Under the pieces are notes generated by a model. It was not told the origin of the DNA, did no database searches, and saw nothing but the letters and a program-made list of their open reading frames with translations. 64,000 nucleotides of DNA from Kitasatospora xanthocidica (GTDB taxonomy: Bacteria > Actinomycetota > Actinomycetes > Streptomycetales > Streptomycetaceae), in NCBI RefSeq assembly GCF_014656195.1, contig NZ_BNBY01000006.1, positions 191,301 to 255,300 of the forward strand, read 5' to 3'. The translations under genes and the position numbers were made by a program. Of the stretch, positions 50,433-60,834 are shown piece after piece; the first letter of the stretch is position 1, and every line of letters starts with the position of its first letter.

Positions 50433-50478
50433 TAGGCTATGAGGAGCGACTCGGGAGGATCCAGGCGGATCCTCCCGG
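50433..50478 (+). promoter_or_regulatory. Fus-tuf intergenic element: -10-like box and hairpin
   Basis: TAGGCT (50433-50438) could be a -10 for a tuf promoter, but the -35 is poor. A perfect 10-bp hairpin GGGAGGATCC/GGATCCTCCC (50453-50462/50467-50476) follows, extended by two more pairs. It would sit at the start of the tuf leader or partly terminate readthrough from fusA. Confidence 0.45.
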
Positions 50479-50596
50479 GGCCTCCGGCCCCCACCCGCGG
50501 GACGGTACGCGGTGCTTCCGGCACCGCGGACCAAGCCCGATACAAGACCAACTGACGTCAGCACGGCGTACAGGATCTGTCCTCAGGAGGACTGCA

Positions 50597-51790
<1,194 letters not shown>

Positions 51791-51826
51791 TTGACGATCT
51801 GACCTGCCTGCCCCGTACAGGCTGAG

Positions 51827-51868
51827 TCCGAAGGGCCCCGCGCACCGCACGGTGCGCGGGGCCCTTCG
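51827..51868 (+). terminator. Very strong terminator after tuf
   Basis: A 19-bp perfect stem 51827-51845/51850-51868 with tetraloop GCAC closes the str operon. It marks the boundary with the glycan cluster. Confidence 0.9.
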
Positions 51869-51982
51869 GCCTTCACGGGGCGCTCATGGGAGCGGTGCCG
51901 CCTTTCACGGGCCGCTCATCGCCGACTGTTATGGTCGGGCCACCAACAAGCCCCCGCCGTCGCGGAAAGTGGGATCCAACGC

Positions 51983-52945
51983 ATGTCAACGGCACCGCTG
52001 TTGTCGGTCGTGATGCCGATCTACAACGAGCAGGAGGCGCTCCCGCTGACCGTCGAACGGCTGCGGCCGATCCTCGACGGGCTCGGCGTGACCTACGAGG
52101 TGGTCGGCGTCGACGACGGCAGCACCGACGCGACCCCGGTGCTGATGCAGAAGATCCACCAGGACTGGCCGGAGTTCCGCATCGTCCGCTTCGCCCGCAA
52201 CTCCGGGCACCAGGCCGCCCTCACCGCCGGCATCCACCGGGCCTTCGGCGACTACGTCGTCTCCATCGACGCCGACCTGCAGGACCCGCCGGAGAAGATC
52301 CCCGAGATGCTGGAGCTCGCCCGCGAGCAGGGCCTCGACATCGTCTACGGCGTCCGCGGCGACCGCGGCACCGACACCTTCTTCAAGCGGCACACGGCCG
52401 GCGCGTACTACTGGCTGATGCGCAAGCTGGTCGGCCAGCGGATGCCCAACCAGGCCGGCGACTACCGGCTGCTCAGCCGGGCCGCGGTGAACGCGCTCAA
52501 GGCGATGCCCGAGCACCAGCCGGTCTACCGGCTGCTGGTGCCGTGGCTGGGCTTCCCCAGCGGCGAGGTGGTGTACGTGCGGGAGGAGCGGGTCGCGGGC
52601 AGCACCCACTACCCGCTGTCCAAGATGGTCCGGCTGGCGCTGGACAGCGTCACCAACTTCTCCGCGTCGCCGCTGCGGCTGGCCACCTGGCTCGGGCTGT
52701 TCAGCTTCCTGGTCTGCATCGCGCTGGCGCTCTACACCACGGTCGCGTACGCGGTCGGCTCGACCGTGCCCGGCTGGTCCTCGCTGTTCATAGGGATGCT
52801 GTTCATCGGCGCCGTCCAGCTGGTCTGCGTCGGGCTGCTCGGTGAGTACGTCGGCCGGATCTACTCGGCGGTCCAGGCCCGGCCCGCCTACTTCGTCGGC
52901 TACGACTCCGCCGAGGAGCGGGACCGGTACGGTACGGGCGAGTGA
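51983..52945 (+). CDS. Polyprenyl-phosphate glycosyltransferase, GT2 (GtrB/DPM1-like)
   Basis: 320-aa membrane-anchored GT-A enzyme. PIYNEQEALP, VDDGSTDAT and the metal motif DADLQDPPE are present in the catalytic domain (about 1-225). Two C-terminal transmembrane helices (about 230-295) place it at the membrane. It is expected to transfer a sugar from a nucleotide donor to a polyprenyl phosphate, making a lipid-linked donor to be flipped by the GtrA partner downstream. ATG 51983. It overlaps the GtrA gene by 4 bp (GTGA). Confidence 0.9.
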   Translation: MSTAPLLSVVMPIYNEQEALPLTVERLRPILDGLGVTYEVVGVDDGSTDATPVLMQKIHQDWPEFRIVRFARNSGHQAALTAGIHRAFGDYVVSIDADLQDPPEKIPEMLELAREQGLDIVYGVRGDRGTDTFFKRHTAGAYYWLMRKLVGQRMPNQAGDYRLLSRAAVNALKAMPEHQPVYRLLVPWLGFPSGEVVYVREERVAGSTHYPLSKMVRLALDSVTNFSASPLRLATWLGLFSFLVCIALALYTTVAYAVGSTVPGWSSLFIGMLFIGAVQLVCVGLLGEYVGRIYSAVQARPAYFVGYDSAEERDRYGTGE

Positions 52946-53439
52946 ACGAGATCCTCTCCGCCGACCGGGGCGAGCACGACGAGCACGGCGAACACCGCGA
53001 GCAGCACGGCCGGGACGGGACCGACGCGGCGGCCGCCGCCGGCCCGCGAACGGTCCGGCGGCAGCTGCCGTCCTTCCTGGTCATCGGGGTGCTGAGCACC
53101 CTCTTCTACCTGACGCTGTTCGTCACCCTGCGGCTGGTCGCCTCGTCCCAGGTGGCCAACCTGGTCGCGCTGGCCGTCAGCGCGGTGGCCAACACTGCGG
53201 CCAACCGCCGCTTCACCTTCGGCATCACCGGCTCGGACGGCGTGGTGCGCCACCAGCTCCAGGGCGCGGTCGCGTTCCTGATCGGCCTCGGCCTCAGCAG
53301 CGGTGCCCTTGCGCTGCTCGGCGCGGCCGTGCCGCACGCCTCCCGGATGGTGGAGGTGGCCGGGCTCGTGGTGGCGAACGGTCTCGCCACCGTGGCCCGG
53401 TTCGTCCTCCTCAAGCTGTGGGTCTTCAGGAAGCGCTGA
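52942..53439 (+). CDS. GtrA-family membrane protein
   Basis: 165-aa protein with four transmembrane helices of the GtrA family. Marker motifs include FLVIGVLSTLFYLTLFV, NTAANRRFTFG and ARFVLLKLWVFRKR. GtrA proteins are thought to flip polyprenyl-phosphate sugars made by the GtrB-type enzyme, here the gene directly upstream and translationally coupled. The N-terminal ~35 residues are polar and His/Glu-rich, possibly not all translated. Its 3' end overlaps the convergent DUF2142 gene by 14 bp. Confidence 0.88.
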   Translation: MNEILSADRGEHDEHGEHREQHGRDGTDAAAAAGPRTVRRQLPSFLVIGVLSTLFYLTLFVTLRLVASSQVANLVALAVSAVANTAANRRFTFGITGSDGVVRHQLQGAVAFLIGLGLSSGALALLGAAVPHASRMVEVAGLVVANGLATVARFVLLKLWVFRKR

Positions 53440-55060
53440 CCGCGGCGAGCCGCTCCTGCCCCGCGGCCTCGGCCCGGCGGCCGGTGCTGGTCCAGGCCCA
53501 GATCCCGAGCACCACGCAGCCGGCCGCACCGGTCAGCAGCGCCGTCGCCGAGCCCGCCGGCGGGTGCCAGGTGCCGGACAGCGGGTTGAGCGGGGTGTGG
53601 TCCACCGAGGTCCCGACGCCGGCCTGCCAGCGGATCATGGTGTAGCCCAGGAAGGCGAGCTGCAGCGGCAGCACCACCAGCGCGACCGTGCGGACCAGCG
53701 AGGCGGACCTGGCAGCGTCGAGCTTGCTCCGCTGGCCGAGGACGAAGGCCGCGAGCAGGGGGACACCGACGGCGACCGGCAGCATGTACCGGCCCTGCCC
53801 GGCGAAGCCGACCTTGTGAGCCGCGAGCGCGTCGGAGAGCGTGATCACCGCGAACGGGGCGAGGAAGAACGCGAACAGCCGCCAGCGGTCGCTCCAGGCG
53901 CCGAACGCGAGCGCGGGCAGCACCAGGCAGCCGATGGCCATGAACCACAGGTAGTAGGCCGTTCCGGGCAGGTGCGTGTCGAGCCAGGACGGCACGCCGA
54001 CCAACTCGATGAAGTACTCGGGCCAGCGCACGATCACCTCGTGCCGGATCGCCTTGGGCACGGTGATGCCCGGTGGCACCTGGACGGCCATCATCTCCGA
54101 GGCCTTCATGGCGACGGTCCACAGAGCCCCTGCCGCGCCGCTGACCGCCAGGGCCGCCGCCGCCCACCACGCGGGCCGGAAGCGCAGCAACTGCTTCAGG
54201 CGCTCCCGCTTGGCCGGGATCAGCATGATGCCGAGGATCGCCACGCACCAGACCGGCCCGAGCGCGCGGAGCGTCATGACCACCGAGCCGGCGATCCCGA
54301 TCTGGACCAGGGCCGCGCGGCGGACCGGCTGCTCCGGGTCCAGCATGGTCGGGATGAGGGCCGCGATCAGTGCCACACCGGCCGCGATCTCGAAGCCGTT
54401 GGGGTTGATCGAGCCCGACAGGTGCAGGGTGATCGGGGTCACCGCGACCAGGAGGCCGGCCGCCGCGAGCCGGTGCCTGGTCCAGGCGACCAGAGCGTGC
54501 GCGGCGGAGGCGAGCAGCGCCGAGACCAGGGCCGCGCTGATCAGCCGTCCCAGGGTCAGGCCCAGCCAGTTCGGCCAGATCGCCATCGGCCAGCCGACGA
54601 GGGCGTAGTAGACGGGGTTGTACCGGCCGGCCCGGGTCGCCACCCGCTCGATCGTCCGGTCACCGCCGGGGGGCTGGGCACAGGCCGCCGACTTGGAGGC
54701 GTCGAACCACCAGCACTGGTCCCGGACGATCGAGGCCGGCACGTGCTGGAAGGCGCCGGTGCCGCCGCCCGCGGCCTCGGGCTTCGGTGCGAACTCACCC
54801 CGGGCCACGCCGACCGCGCGGATGATGTGTTCCCGTTCGTCCGGGCTCGCGTCGTAGGGGGATGCCAGGACCCAGCCCGCGCAGACGAGGAAGAAACCGA
54901 TGAAAGCGGTCCACCAGGTGCGTCGGAACAGCAGGCGGCCCGGGCGGGTGAAGCTGCCGTCGGATCTCTTCGTGGGGGGGACGGACGGCGTGTTCACCGC
55001 GGGAGAGTAAGAGGACACCCGACCAACATATCGGGTACGAGGAGCCCTTCCTTCGGACAC
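53426..55060 (-). CDS. DUF2142-family polytopic membrane protein
   Basis: 544-aa protein with about 11-12 predicted transmembrane helices and a large extracytoplasmic loop after the first helix. It carries the DUF2142 pattern SPYDASPDEREHI (acidic DE after helix 1), as in GT-C-like glycosyltransferases. The gene lies among polyprenyl-sugar genes, so a lipid-linked sugar transferase role is plausible but unproven. GTG 55060 is the longest start; GTG 54997 (523 aa) is a good alternative. It is divergent from the second GtrA gene. Confidence 0.8.
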   Translation of the reverse strand: MSEGRAPRTRYVGRVSSYSPAVNTPSVPPTKRSDGSFTRPGRLLFRRTWWTAFIGFFLVCAGWVLASPYDASPDEREHIIRAVGVARGEFAPKPEAAGGGTGAFQHVPASIVRDQCWWFDASKSAACAQPPGGDRTIERVATRAGRYNPVYYALVGWPMAIWPNWLGLTLGRLISAALVSALLASAAHALVAWTRHRLAAAGLLVAVTPITLHLSGSINPNGFEIAAGVALIAALIPTMLDPEQPVRRAALVQIGIAGSVVMTLRALGPVWCVAILGIMLIPAKRERLKQLLRFRPAWWAAAALAVSGAAGALWTVAMKASEMMAVQVPPGITVPKAIRHEVIVRWPEYFIELVGVPSWLDTHLPGTAYYLWFMAIGCLVLPALAFGAWSDRWRLFAFFLAPFAVITLSDALAAHKVGFAGQGRYMLPVAVGVPLLAAFVLGQRSKLDAARSASLVRTVALVVLPLQLAFLGYTMIRWQAGVGTSVDHTPLNPLSGTWHPPAGSATALLTGAAGCVVLGIWAWTSTGRRAEAAGQERLAAVSAS

Positions 55061-55099
55061 CAGTATGCCGAGGCTTCCCCCGCCCCTTACGATTCCCCC

Positions 55100-55537
55100 G
55101 TGACTTCACTGGATTTGCCCGCGGAAGCGTCCGAGACCTCCGCGAAGGGCCGCGTTGCCGGACTTCTGGGCCATAGCGCCGTGCGGTTCCTGGCCAGCGG
55201 CGTCACCAGCACCGTGATGGACATGGGGACGCTGTACGTGCTGCACGGCGTGCTGCGTCTGCCGCTGGCCCTGTCCACGCTCGCCGGGGTGCTGGCCGGA
55301 TTCACCGTCAACTTCCTGCTCAACCGGATTTGGGCGTTCGGCAGCTCGTCCCCGGTCGGCAAGCAGACCGTGCGCTACATGCTGCTCGCGTCCGCGAACT
55401 GGATCAGCACGGTCCTTCTGGTGGGCGGGCTCGTCAAGCTCGGATTGTTCTACCTGCTGGCCCGGGCCATCCCCTTGGTGATCCTGTCGGTGGTGAACTA
55501 CTTCGGCTACAAGTACTGGGTGTTCCGGGACAAATGA
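55100..55537 (+). CDS. GtrA-family membrane protein (second copy)
   Basis: 145-aa, four-helix GtrA-like protein. RFLASGVTSTVMDMGTLYVL, AGFTVNFLLNRIWAF and YFGYKYWVFRDK mark the family. GTG 55100 is preceded by TACGAT (55088-55093) about 6 bp away and no Shine-Dalgarno, so the mRNA may be leaderless. It shares the family with 52942-53439 but is only moderately similar. It could serve the glycosyltransferase genes on either side. A bidirectional terminator follows. Confidence 0.87.
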   Translation: MTSLDLPAEASETSAKGRVAGLLGHSAVRFLASGVTSTVMDMGTLYVLHGVLRLPLALSTLAGVLAGFTVNFLLNRIWAFGSSSPVGKQTVRYMLLASANWISTVLLVGGLVKLGLFYLLARAIPLVILSVVNYFGYKYWVFRDK

Positions 55538-55545
55538 CCTGACGA

Positions 55546-55581
55546 CGAAGGCCCGGCCGGATTCCTCCGGCCGGGCCTTCG
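55546..55581. terminator. Bidirectional terminator between gtrA and rfbC
   Basis: A perfect 16-bp stem 55546-55561/55566-55581 with loop TTCC, located between convergent genes. Confidence 0.88.
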
Positions 55582-55605
55582 CGCGTCCCGCGCGGGACGG
55601 CGGTG

Positions 55606-56205
55606 CTACTGGGTGCGCAGGCTCTCGGTGAAGGCCTTGCAGGTCTCGTACGTCGGCAGCAGGCCGGAGGAGATCGCCTCCGCCAGCGACGGCGCGGCCT
55701 CGTCCCGGGCCGACAGCAGCGGCTCGTCGGCCGGCCACTCGATGCCCAGGTCGGGGTCGAGCGGGTGGACCGAGTGCTCGCCGGTCGGGTTGTACGTCTC
55801 GGAGCAGAGGTACGAGAGCGTGGCGTCGTCGCTCAGCGCGCAGAACCCGTGGCCGAGGCCCTCCGGGATGTAGACCGCGCGGCGCTCCACGTCGTCGAGC
55901 CGGACGCCCTCCCAGCGGCCGAAGGTCGGCGAGCCGACCCGCAGGTCCACGATGACGTCGAGCACGGCGCCGCGCACGCAGGTCACGTACTTGGCCTGGC
56001 CGGGCGGCACGTCGGCGAAGTGGATGCCGCGGACGACGCCGCGCGAGGAGACCGACAGGTTGGCCTGGGCCAGCCGCAGCGGGTGGCCGACGACCTCGGC
56101 GAGCCGGTCGAAGCGGTACCACTCGGTGAACATGCCGCGCGGGTCACCGTGCAGCTGGGGGGTGATCTCGATCAGGCCCTCGATGCTCAGTTCCTGGAAC
56201 TTCAC
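55606..56205 (-). CDS. rfbC: dTDP-4-dehydrorhamnose 3,5-epimerase
   Basis: 199-aa cupin epimerase, third step of dTDP-L-rhamnose synthesis. [18 protein letters not shown] holds the catalytic His, and [17 protein letters not shown] and [18 protein letters not shown] follow the RmlC pattern. The minus-strand ATG is at 56205 and overlaps the upstream rfbA stop by 4 bp. The operon is rfbA-rfbC, divergent from rfbB-rfbD. Confidence 0.94.
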   Translation of the reverse strand: MKFQELSIEGLIEITPQLHGDPRGMFTEWYRFDRLAEVVGHPLRLAQANLSVSSRGVVRGIHFADVPPGQAKYVTCVRGAVLDVIVDLRVGSPTFGRWEGVRLDDVERRAVYIPEGLGHGFCALSDDATLSYLCSETYNPTGEHSVHPLDPDLGIEWPADEPLLSARDEAAPSLAEAISSGLLPTYETCKAFTESLRTQ

Positions 56206-57077
56206 CGGGCGTCCTCCTCGTCAAGCAGGGCCAGCAGGTACTGTCCGTAGCCGCTCTTCAGCAGCGGCTGGGCGAGCTCCCGCAGCTGCCCGGAGTCGAT
56301 CAGGCCGGCCCGCCAGGCGGCCTCCTCGATGCAGCCGATCTTGAAGCCCTGGCGCTCCTCGATGACCCGGACGAACTCCGAGGCCTGCACCATCGAGACG
56401 AAGGTGCCGGTGTCCAGCCAGGCGGTGCCGCGGTCCAGGATGGTGACGTTGAGCTCGCCCTTGCGCAGGTACGCGTCGTTGACCGCGGTGATCTCCAGCT
56501 CGCCGCGCGCGCTGGGCTTCAGGCCGCGGGCGATCTCCACGACCTGGTTGTCGTAGAAGTAGAGGCCGGGGACGGCGTAGCGGGACTTGGGCTTCTCGGG
56601 CTTCTCCTCGATGGAGATCGCCTGGCCGTGCTCGTCGAACTCGACCACGCCGTACGCCGTCGGGTCGGCCACCGGGTAGGCGAAGACCCGGCCGCCGGGG
56701 GCGTCGGTGTGCTCGGCGAGACGGGTGCCGAGGCCGCTGCCGTGGAAGATGTTGTCGCCGAGGATGAGGGCGACCGATTCGTCGCCGATGAAGTCCGCGC
56801 CGAGGACGAAGGCCTGGGCGATGCCCTCGGGCTTCTCCTGGACGGCGTACTCCAGCTTGAGGCCGAGCTGCGAGCCGTCGCCCAGCAGGCGCTCGAACTG
56901 CTCGCGGTCGGCGGGGGTGGTGATGATCAGGATCTCGCTGATGCCCGCCATCACCAGGGTGGACAGCGGGTAGTAGATCATCGGCTTGTCGAAGACCGGG
57001 AGCAGCTGCTTCGAGACCGCGCGAGTGAGGGGCCACAGGCGCGAGCCGGTCCCGCCGGCCAGGAGGATTCCACGCAT
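56202..57077 (-). CDS. rfbA: Glucose-1-phosphate thymidylyltransferase
   Basis: 291-aa nucleotidyltransferase, first step of dTDP-L-rhamnose synthesis (dTTP + Glc-1-P). [37 protein letters not shown] and LGDNIFHG are diagnostic, with EKPEKPKS and the C-terminal AWLDTGTF. The start is 57077 ([11 protein letters not shown]). It is coupled to rfbC. Feedback inhibition by dTDP-rhamnose is usual in the family. Confidence 0.96.
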   Translation of the reverse strand: MRGILLAGGTGSRLWPLTRAVSKQLLPVFDKPMIYYPLSTLVMAGISEILIITTPADREQFERLLGDGSQLGLKLEYAVQEKPEGIAQAFVLGADFIGDESVALILGDNIFHGSGLGTRLAEHTDAPGGRVFAYPVADPTAYGVVEFDEHGQAISIEEKPEKPKSRYAVPGLYFYDNQVVEIARGLKPSARGELEITAVNDAYLRKGELNVTILDRGTAWLDTGTFVSMVQASEFVRVIEERQGFKIGCIEEAAWRAGLIDSGQLRELAQPLLKSGYGQYLLALLDEEDAR

Positions 57078-57145
57078 GCGAGCAGCTTAAGTGAGAGCCG
57101 TGTACGCCCTGTCCCGGGCCGTACCTAGGGGCCGAGCGGCGACGG

Positions 57146-57151
57146 TAGACT
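57146..57151 (+). promoter_or_regulatory. rfbB -10 box, near-leaderless start
   Basis: TAGACT ends 9 bp before the rfbB ATG and no Shine-Dalgarno is visible. With a start point 6-7 bp downstream the mRNA would have little or no leader. No clear -35. Confidence 0.5.
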
Positions 57152-57160
57152 ACGCGCATT

Positions 57161-58138
57161 ATGCGCATCCTCGTTACCGGCGGCGCCGGATTCATCGGTT
57201 CGGAGTTCGTCCGTCAGCTCCTCGGAGCGGACGAGAGCGCCCGGATCACGGTCTTCGACAAACTCACCTACTCGGGCGTCCTGGAGAACCTGGCCCCGGT
57301 GGCCGGCCACCAGGGTTACACCTTCATCCAGGGCGACATCTGCGACGCGGACGCCGTCGACCAGGTCATGCCGGGCCACGACGTGGTGGTGCACTTCGCC
57401 GCCGAGTCGCACGTGGACCGCTCGATCGCGGGCGCGGGCCCCTTCGTCGTCACCAACGTGCTCGGCACCCAGGTCCTGCTGGACTCGGCCCGCAAGCACG
57501 GTGTCGCCCGCTTCGTCCACGTGTCCACCGACGAGGTCTACGGCTCCATCACCGAGGGCTCCTGGACCGAGTCCTGGCCGCTGGCCCCGAACTCCCCCTA
57601 CTCGGCCTCCAAGGCCGGCTCCGACCTGCTCGCGCTGGCGTACCACCGCACCCACGGCATGGACGTCGTGGTCACCCGCTGCTCCAACAACTACGGGCAC
57701 TACCAGTTCCCGGAGAAGGTCATCCCGCTGTTCACCACCAACCTGATCGACGGCAAGAAGGTGCCGCTGTACGGCAACGGTGGCAACATCCGCGACTGGC
57801 TGCACGTCTCGGACCACTGCCGGGGCATCGAGCTGGTCATGCGCGGCGGCCGCGCCGGTGAGGTCTACAACATCGGCGGCGGCACCGAGGTCACCAACAA
57901 GGAGCTGACCGGCCTGCTGCTCGAGGCCGCCGGCGCCGGCTGGGACATGGTCGAGTACGTCGAGGACCGCAAGGGCCACGACCTGCGCTACTCCCTGGAC
58001 ATCAGCAAGATCGGCGAGGAGCTCGGTTACGAGCCGCAGGTGTCCTTCCCGGACGGCCTCGCCGCGACTATCGCCTGGTACCGCGAGAACCGCGCCTGGT
58101 GGGAGCCCCTGAAGCAGAAGGCGGCCCTGGAGAAGTGA
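57161..58138 (+). CDS. rfbB: dTDP-glucose 4,6-dehydratase
   Basis: 325-aa extended SDR enzyme, second step of dTDP-L-rhamnose synthesis. NAD-binding GGAGFIGSEFVRQLL; catalytic VSTDEVYGS and Tyr-x-x-x-Lys in YSASKAGSD; and NNYGHYQFPEKVIPLF are all present. ATG 57161. It overlaps rfbD by 4 bp (GTGA). Confidence 0.96.
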   Translation: MRILVTGGAGFIGSEFVRQLLGADESARITVFDKLTYSGVLENLAPVAGHQGYTFIQGDICDADAVDQVMPGHDVVVHFAAESHVDRSIAGAGPFVVTNVLGTQVLLDSARKHGVARFVHVSTDEVYGSITEGSWTESWPLAPNSPYSASKAGSDLLALAYHRTHGMDVVVTRCSNNYGHYQFPEKVIPLFTTNLIDGKKVPLYGNGGNIRDWLHVSDHCRGIELVMRGGRAGEVYNIGGGTEVTNKELTGLLLEAAGAGWDMVEYVEDRKGHDLRYSLDISKIGEELGYEPQVSFPDGLAATIAWYRENRAWWEPLKQKAALEK

Positions 58139-59049
58139 CCGCGAACGCCGCCGGCCCGGTGCGCTGGCTGGTCACCGGCGCGGCCGGGATGCTCGGGCAG
58201 GACCTGCTGTCGGTGCTGTCCGCCGACCCGACCGCCGAGGTCACCGCGCTGCGCCGGGCCGACCTCGACATCACCGACGCGGCGGCCGTGCAGGCCGCCG
58301 TCGAGGGCCACGACATCGTGGTCAACTGCGCCGCGTGGACGGACGTCGACGGTGCGGAGGCCTCGGAGGAGGCCGCCACCGCCGTCAACGGCACCGGTGT
58401 GCGCCACCTCGCGGCGGCCTGCGCCAAGACCGGCGCCCGGCTGCTGCACGTCTCGACCGACTACGTGCTGCCGGGCGACGCGACCGAGCCCTGCCCGGAG
58501 GACGCCCCGACCGCGCCGGTCAACGCGTACGGCCGCGGCAAGCTGGTGGGGGAGCGGGCCGTCGCGGAGCTGCTCCCCGAGCACGGCTACGTCGTGCGCA
58601 CCGCCTGGCTGTACGGCGAGCACGGCCCGAACTTCGTGGCCACCATGCTCAAGCTGGCCGCCCAGCGGGACACCCTGGACGTGGTGGACGACCAGCACGG
58701 CCAGCCGACCTGGTCGTACGCGCTGGCCGGCCGCCTGGTCGAGCTCGGCCGCGCCGCGCTCGCCGGGCGGGCCCCGGGAGGGGTCTACCACGGCACCGCG
58801 AGCGGCCGGACCACCTGGTGCGGGCTGGCCCGCGAGACCTACGCGCTGAGCGGGCTGGACCCGGAGCGGATCCGTCCGACCACCTCGGAGGCGTTCGTCC
58901 GCCCGGCCGTCCGCCCCGCCTTCAGCGTGCTGGGCCACGACCGCTGGGCCGACGCCGGCCTGGCGCCGCTGCCCGAGTGGCGGGCCATGCTGGCCGAAGC
59001 CCTGGAGCGCCCGGCCTTCCGGGCGCTGCGCACCGCGGCGGAGCGGTGA
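58135..59049 (+). CDS. rfbD: dTDP-4-dehydrorhamnose reductase
   Basis: 304-aa SDR enzyme, last step to dTDP-L-rhamnose. NADPH-binding GAAGMLGQDLL, VNCAAWTDVDGAE, STDYVLPG and the YGRGKLVGE catalytic Tyr/Lys are present. GTG 58135 overlaps the rfbB stop; the frame remains open further upstream but that part overlaps rfbB. A 4-bp overlap also couples it to the flippase gene downstream. Confidence 0.94.
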   Translation: MTANAAGPVRWLVTGAAGMLGQDLLSVLSADPTAEVTALRRADLDITDAAAVQAAVEGHDIVVNCAAWTDVDGAEASEEAATAVNGTGVRHLAAACAKTGARLLHVSTDYVLPGDATEPCPEDAPTAPVNAYGRGKLVGERAVAELLPEHGYVVRTAWLYGEHGPNFVATMLKLAAQRDTLDVVDDQHGQPTWSYALAGRLVELGRAALAGRAPGGVYHGTASGRTTWCGLARETYALSGLDPERIRPTTSEAFVRPAVRPAFSVLGHDRWADAGLAPLPEWRAMLAEALERPAFRALRTAAER

Positions 59050-60350
59050 GCGGCGTGCTCGGCCGGCTGACGCGCGCGCTGCCGCCGGGACTGCTGGCGG
59101 TCGGCGTGGGGACGGTCACCCTCGGGGTGGCCTCGTACGCGCACCTCGCGGTGGCCGGGCACGCCCTCGACCGCGAGTCGCTCGCCGAGGTCTCCGTGCT
59201 GTGGACCATGGCGATGTCCTTCGCGCTCGGGCTGTTCTTCCCGGTCGAGCAGGAGCTGACCCGGGTCATCGCGGCCCGGGCCGCCCGGGGCGAGGGCGCG
59301 GCCCCGGTGCTGCGCAAGGCGGCCGTGCTGACCGGCGGGCTGCTGCTGGCGGTCCTGATCGGGCTCGGGGCGTTCTCCCGGCAGCTCGCGGACGTGTTCT
59401 TCCACGGCGACCGGAGCCTGGTGGTGGTGCTGGCCGCCGCCTTCGTCGGCCCGGCCGCCTGCTACCTGACCCGCGGGGTGCTGGCCGGCCTCGGGCACTT
59501 CGGTGCGTACGGCCTCCAGCTCGGCCTGGACGGCGTCCTGCGGATCGTCTTCTCGATCGGCCTGCTGGTGGCGGGCGTGCACTCGGCGCTCGCGTACAGC
59601 CTGATCCTGGCCGTCTCCCCGGTGCTGGCCATGCTGGTCAGCCTGCCGCGGACGCTGCGGATCGCACTGCCCGGGCCGGCCATCGGCTGGCGGGAGCTGT
59701 GCAGCGGCCTGGGCATGCTGACCGTCTCGTTCCTGCTGGCGCAGTTCGTCGCCAACGCGGCCGTGCTCAGCATCCAGGTGCTGGCGCCGTCGCAGGCCGT
59801 CCTGGTCGGCGCGTTCACCGGCGCGATGGTGCTCAGCCGGGTCCCGCTGTTCGTCTTCGGCGCCCTGCAGGCCTCGCTGATGTCGGGGCTGTCGACGGCC
59901 GTGGCGACCGGCGACCGGGCCGGGTTCCGTAAACTCCTCACCAAGACCTGTGGCATGGTGGCGGCCCTCGGCCTCCTCGGCGGAGTGCCCGCCGTGGTCC
60001 TGGGGCCATGGGTGATTCACGTCGCGTTCAACGCGGACCGGCATGCTCTGGGCCCGGTGGACTTCCTCTGGCTCTCGGTGGGCACGCTCGCCTACCTGCT
60101 CGCCACGGTGGTCGGCCAGGCGGTCATCGCCCGCGGCCACCACCGCCGGCAGCTGCTCGGATGGGTGCTCGGCACCGCCGCGCTGCTGCTGGTGACCTGC
60201 CTGCCGGGCGCCCCGGCGACCCGGGTCGAGGCCGCGTACACCGTCGGCCCGCTGGTGGTGCTGGTGTTCATGTTGCTGGCGCTGCGCGGCGGCGGTAGCG
60301 TGCGCGGCGCCGAGGCCGACGTACCGCGAGTGACGGTCTCCGCGGGTTGA
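59046..60350 (+). CDS. Polysaccharide flippase-like membrane protein (MOP superfamily)
   Basis: 434-aa protein with about 12 predicted transmembrane helices arranged like Wzx/MurJ exporters. No short diagnostic motif, but the pattern and position fit: coupled by GTGA to rfbD and followed by glycosyltransferase genes. It is likely to flip a lipid-linked rhamnose-containing repeat unit. The C-terminus is a short polar tail. GTG 59046. Confidence 0.78.
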   Translation: MSGVLGRLTRALPPGLLAVGVGTVTLGVASYAHLAVAGHALDRESLAEVSVLWTMAMSFALGLFFPVEQELTRVIAARAARGEGAAPVLRKAAVLTGGLLLAVLIGLGAFSRQLADVFFHGDRSLVVVLAAAFVGPAACYLTRGVLAGLGHFGAYGLQLGLDGVLRIVFSIGLLVAGVHSALAYSLILAVSPVLAMLVSLPRTLRIALPGPAIGWRELCSGLGMLTVSFLLAQFVANAAVLSIQVLAPSQAVLVGAFTGAMVLSRVPLFVFGALQASLMSGLSTAVATGDRAGFRKLLTKTCGMVAALGLLGGVPAVVLGPWVIHVAFNADRHALGPVDFLWLSVGTLAYLLATVVGQAVIARGHHRRQLLGWVLGTAALLLVTCLPGAPATRVEAAYTVGPLVVLVFMLLALRGGGSVRGAEADVPRVTVSAG

Positions 60351-60441
60351 TCGCAGTGTCACCACCGTTCCCCCGGAGACGTGCCGTCATTTCGGCATCT
60401 CTACTATGTGCCTCACCCACGCGAGAAAGGCGAGATCCATC

Positions 60442-60834
60442 GTGCAGCTGAGTGTGCTGACTTCGATCACCGGCGTGCTGGTGCTCGTGTGGATCCTGGA
60501 GCTGCTGCGTCGTCAGCAACTCCGGGAGAAGTACGCGGCGCTCTGGCTCGGCATCGGTCTGGTGGTCGCGCCGCTGGGCTTCTTCCCGCGGCTCCTGGAC
60601 TCGACCGCACGGCGGCTGGGGGTGGCCTCCGGCGTGAGCCTCGTGCTGTTCGCCGGCTTCCTGCTGGTCCTGCTGGTCTGTGTGCACCTCAGCTGGGAGA
60701 CCAGCCGTCTCGAGGCGGAGACCCGCACCCTGGCCGAGGACGTCGCGATGATGCGCGCCCACCTCGCCGAGCACCACGACTTCCCGATTGCGCGCACGGG
60801 CAACGGCGCGATTGACCCCGAGGTGAAGGCATGA
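60442..60834 (+). CDS. DUF2304 membrane protein
   Basis: 130-aa protein with three predicted transmembrane helices and a C-terminal coiled segment (SRLEAETRTLAEDVAMMRAHL). The DUF2304 pattern RRQQLREKYAALWL follows helix 1. GTG 60442 after GAAAGGCGAG. Such proteins usually sit beside DPM1-like glycosyltransferases, here the next gene, with which it overlaps by 4 bp (ATGA). A membrane anchor or flippase helper role is inference. Confidence 0.85.
   Translation: MQLSVLTSITGVLVLVWILELLRRQQLREKYAALWLGIGLVVAPLGFFPRLLDSTARRLGVASGVSLVLFAGFLLVLLVCVHLSWETSRLEAETRTLAEDVAMMRAHLAEHHDFPIARTGNGAIDPEVKA

Noticed and set aside
53303..55537. 744-aa plus-strand frame joining antisense of the DUF2142 gene to the second GtrA
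   Set aside because: Only the last 145 residues are protein-like (GtrA). The first 600 are antisense to a clear membrane protein gene.
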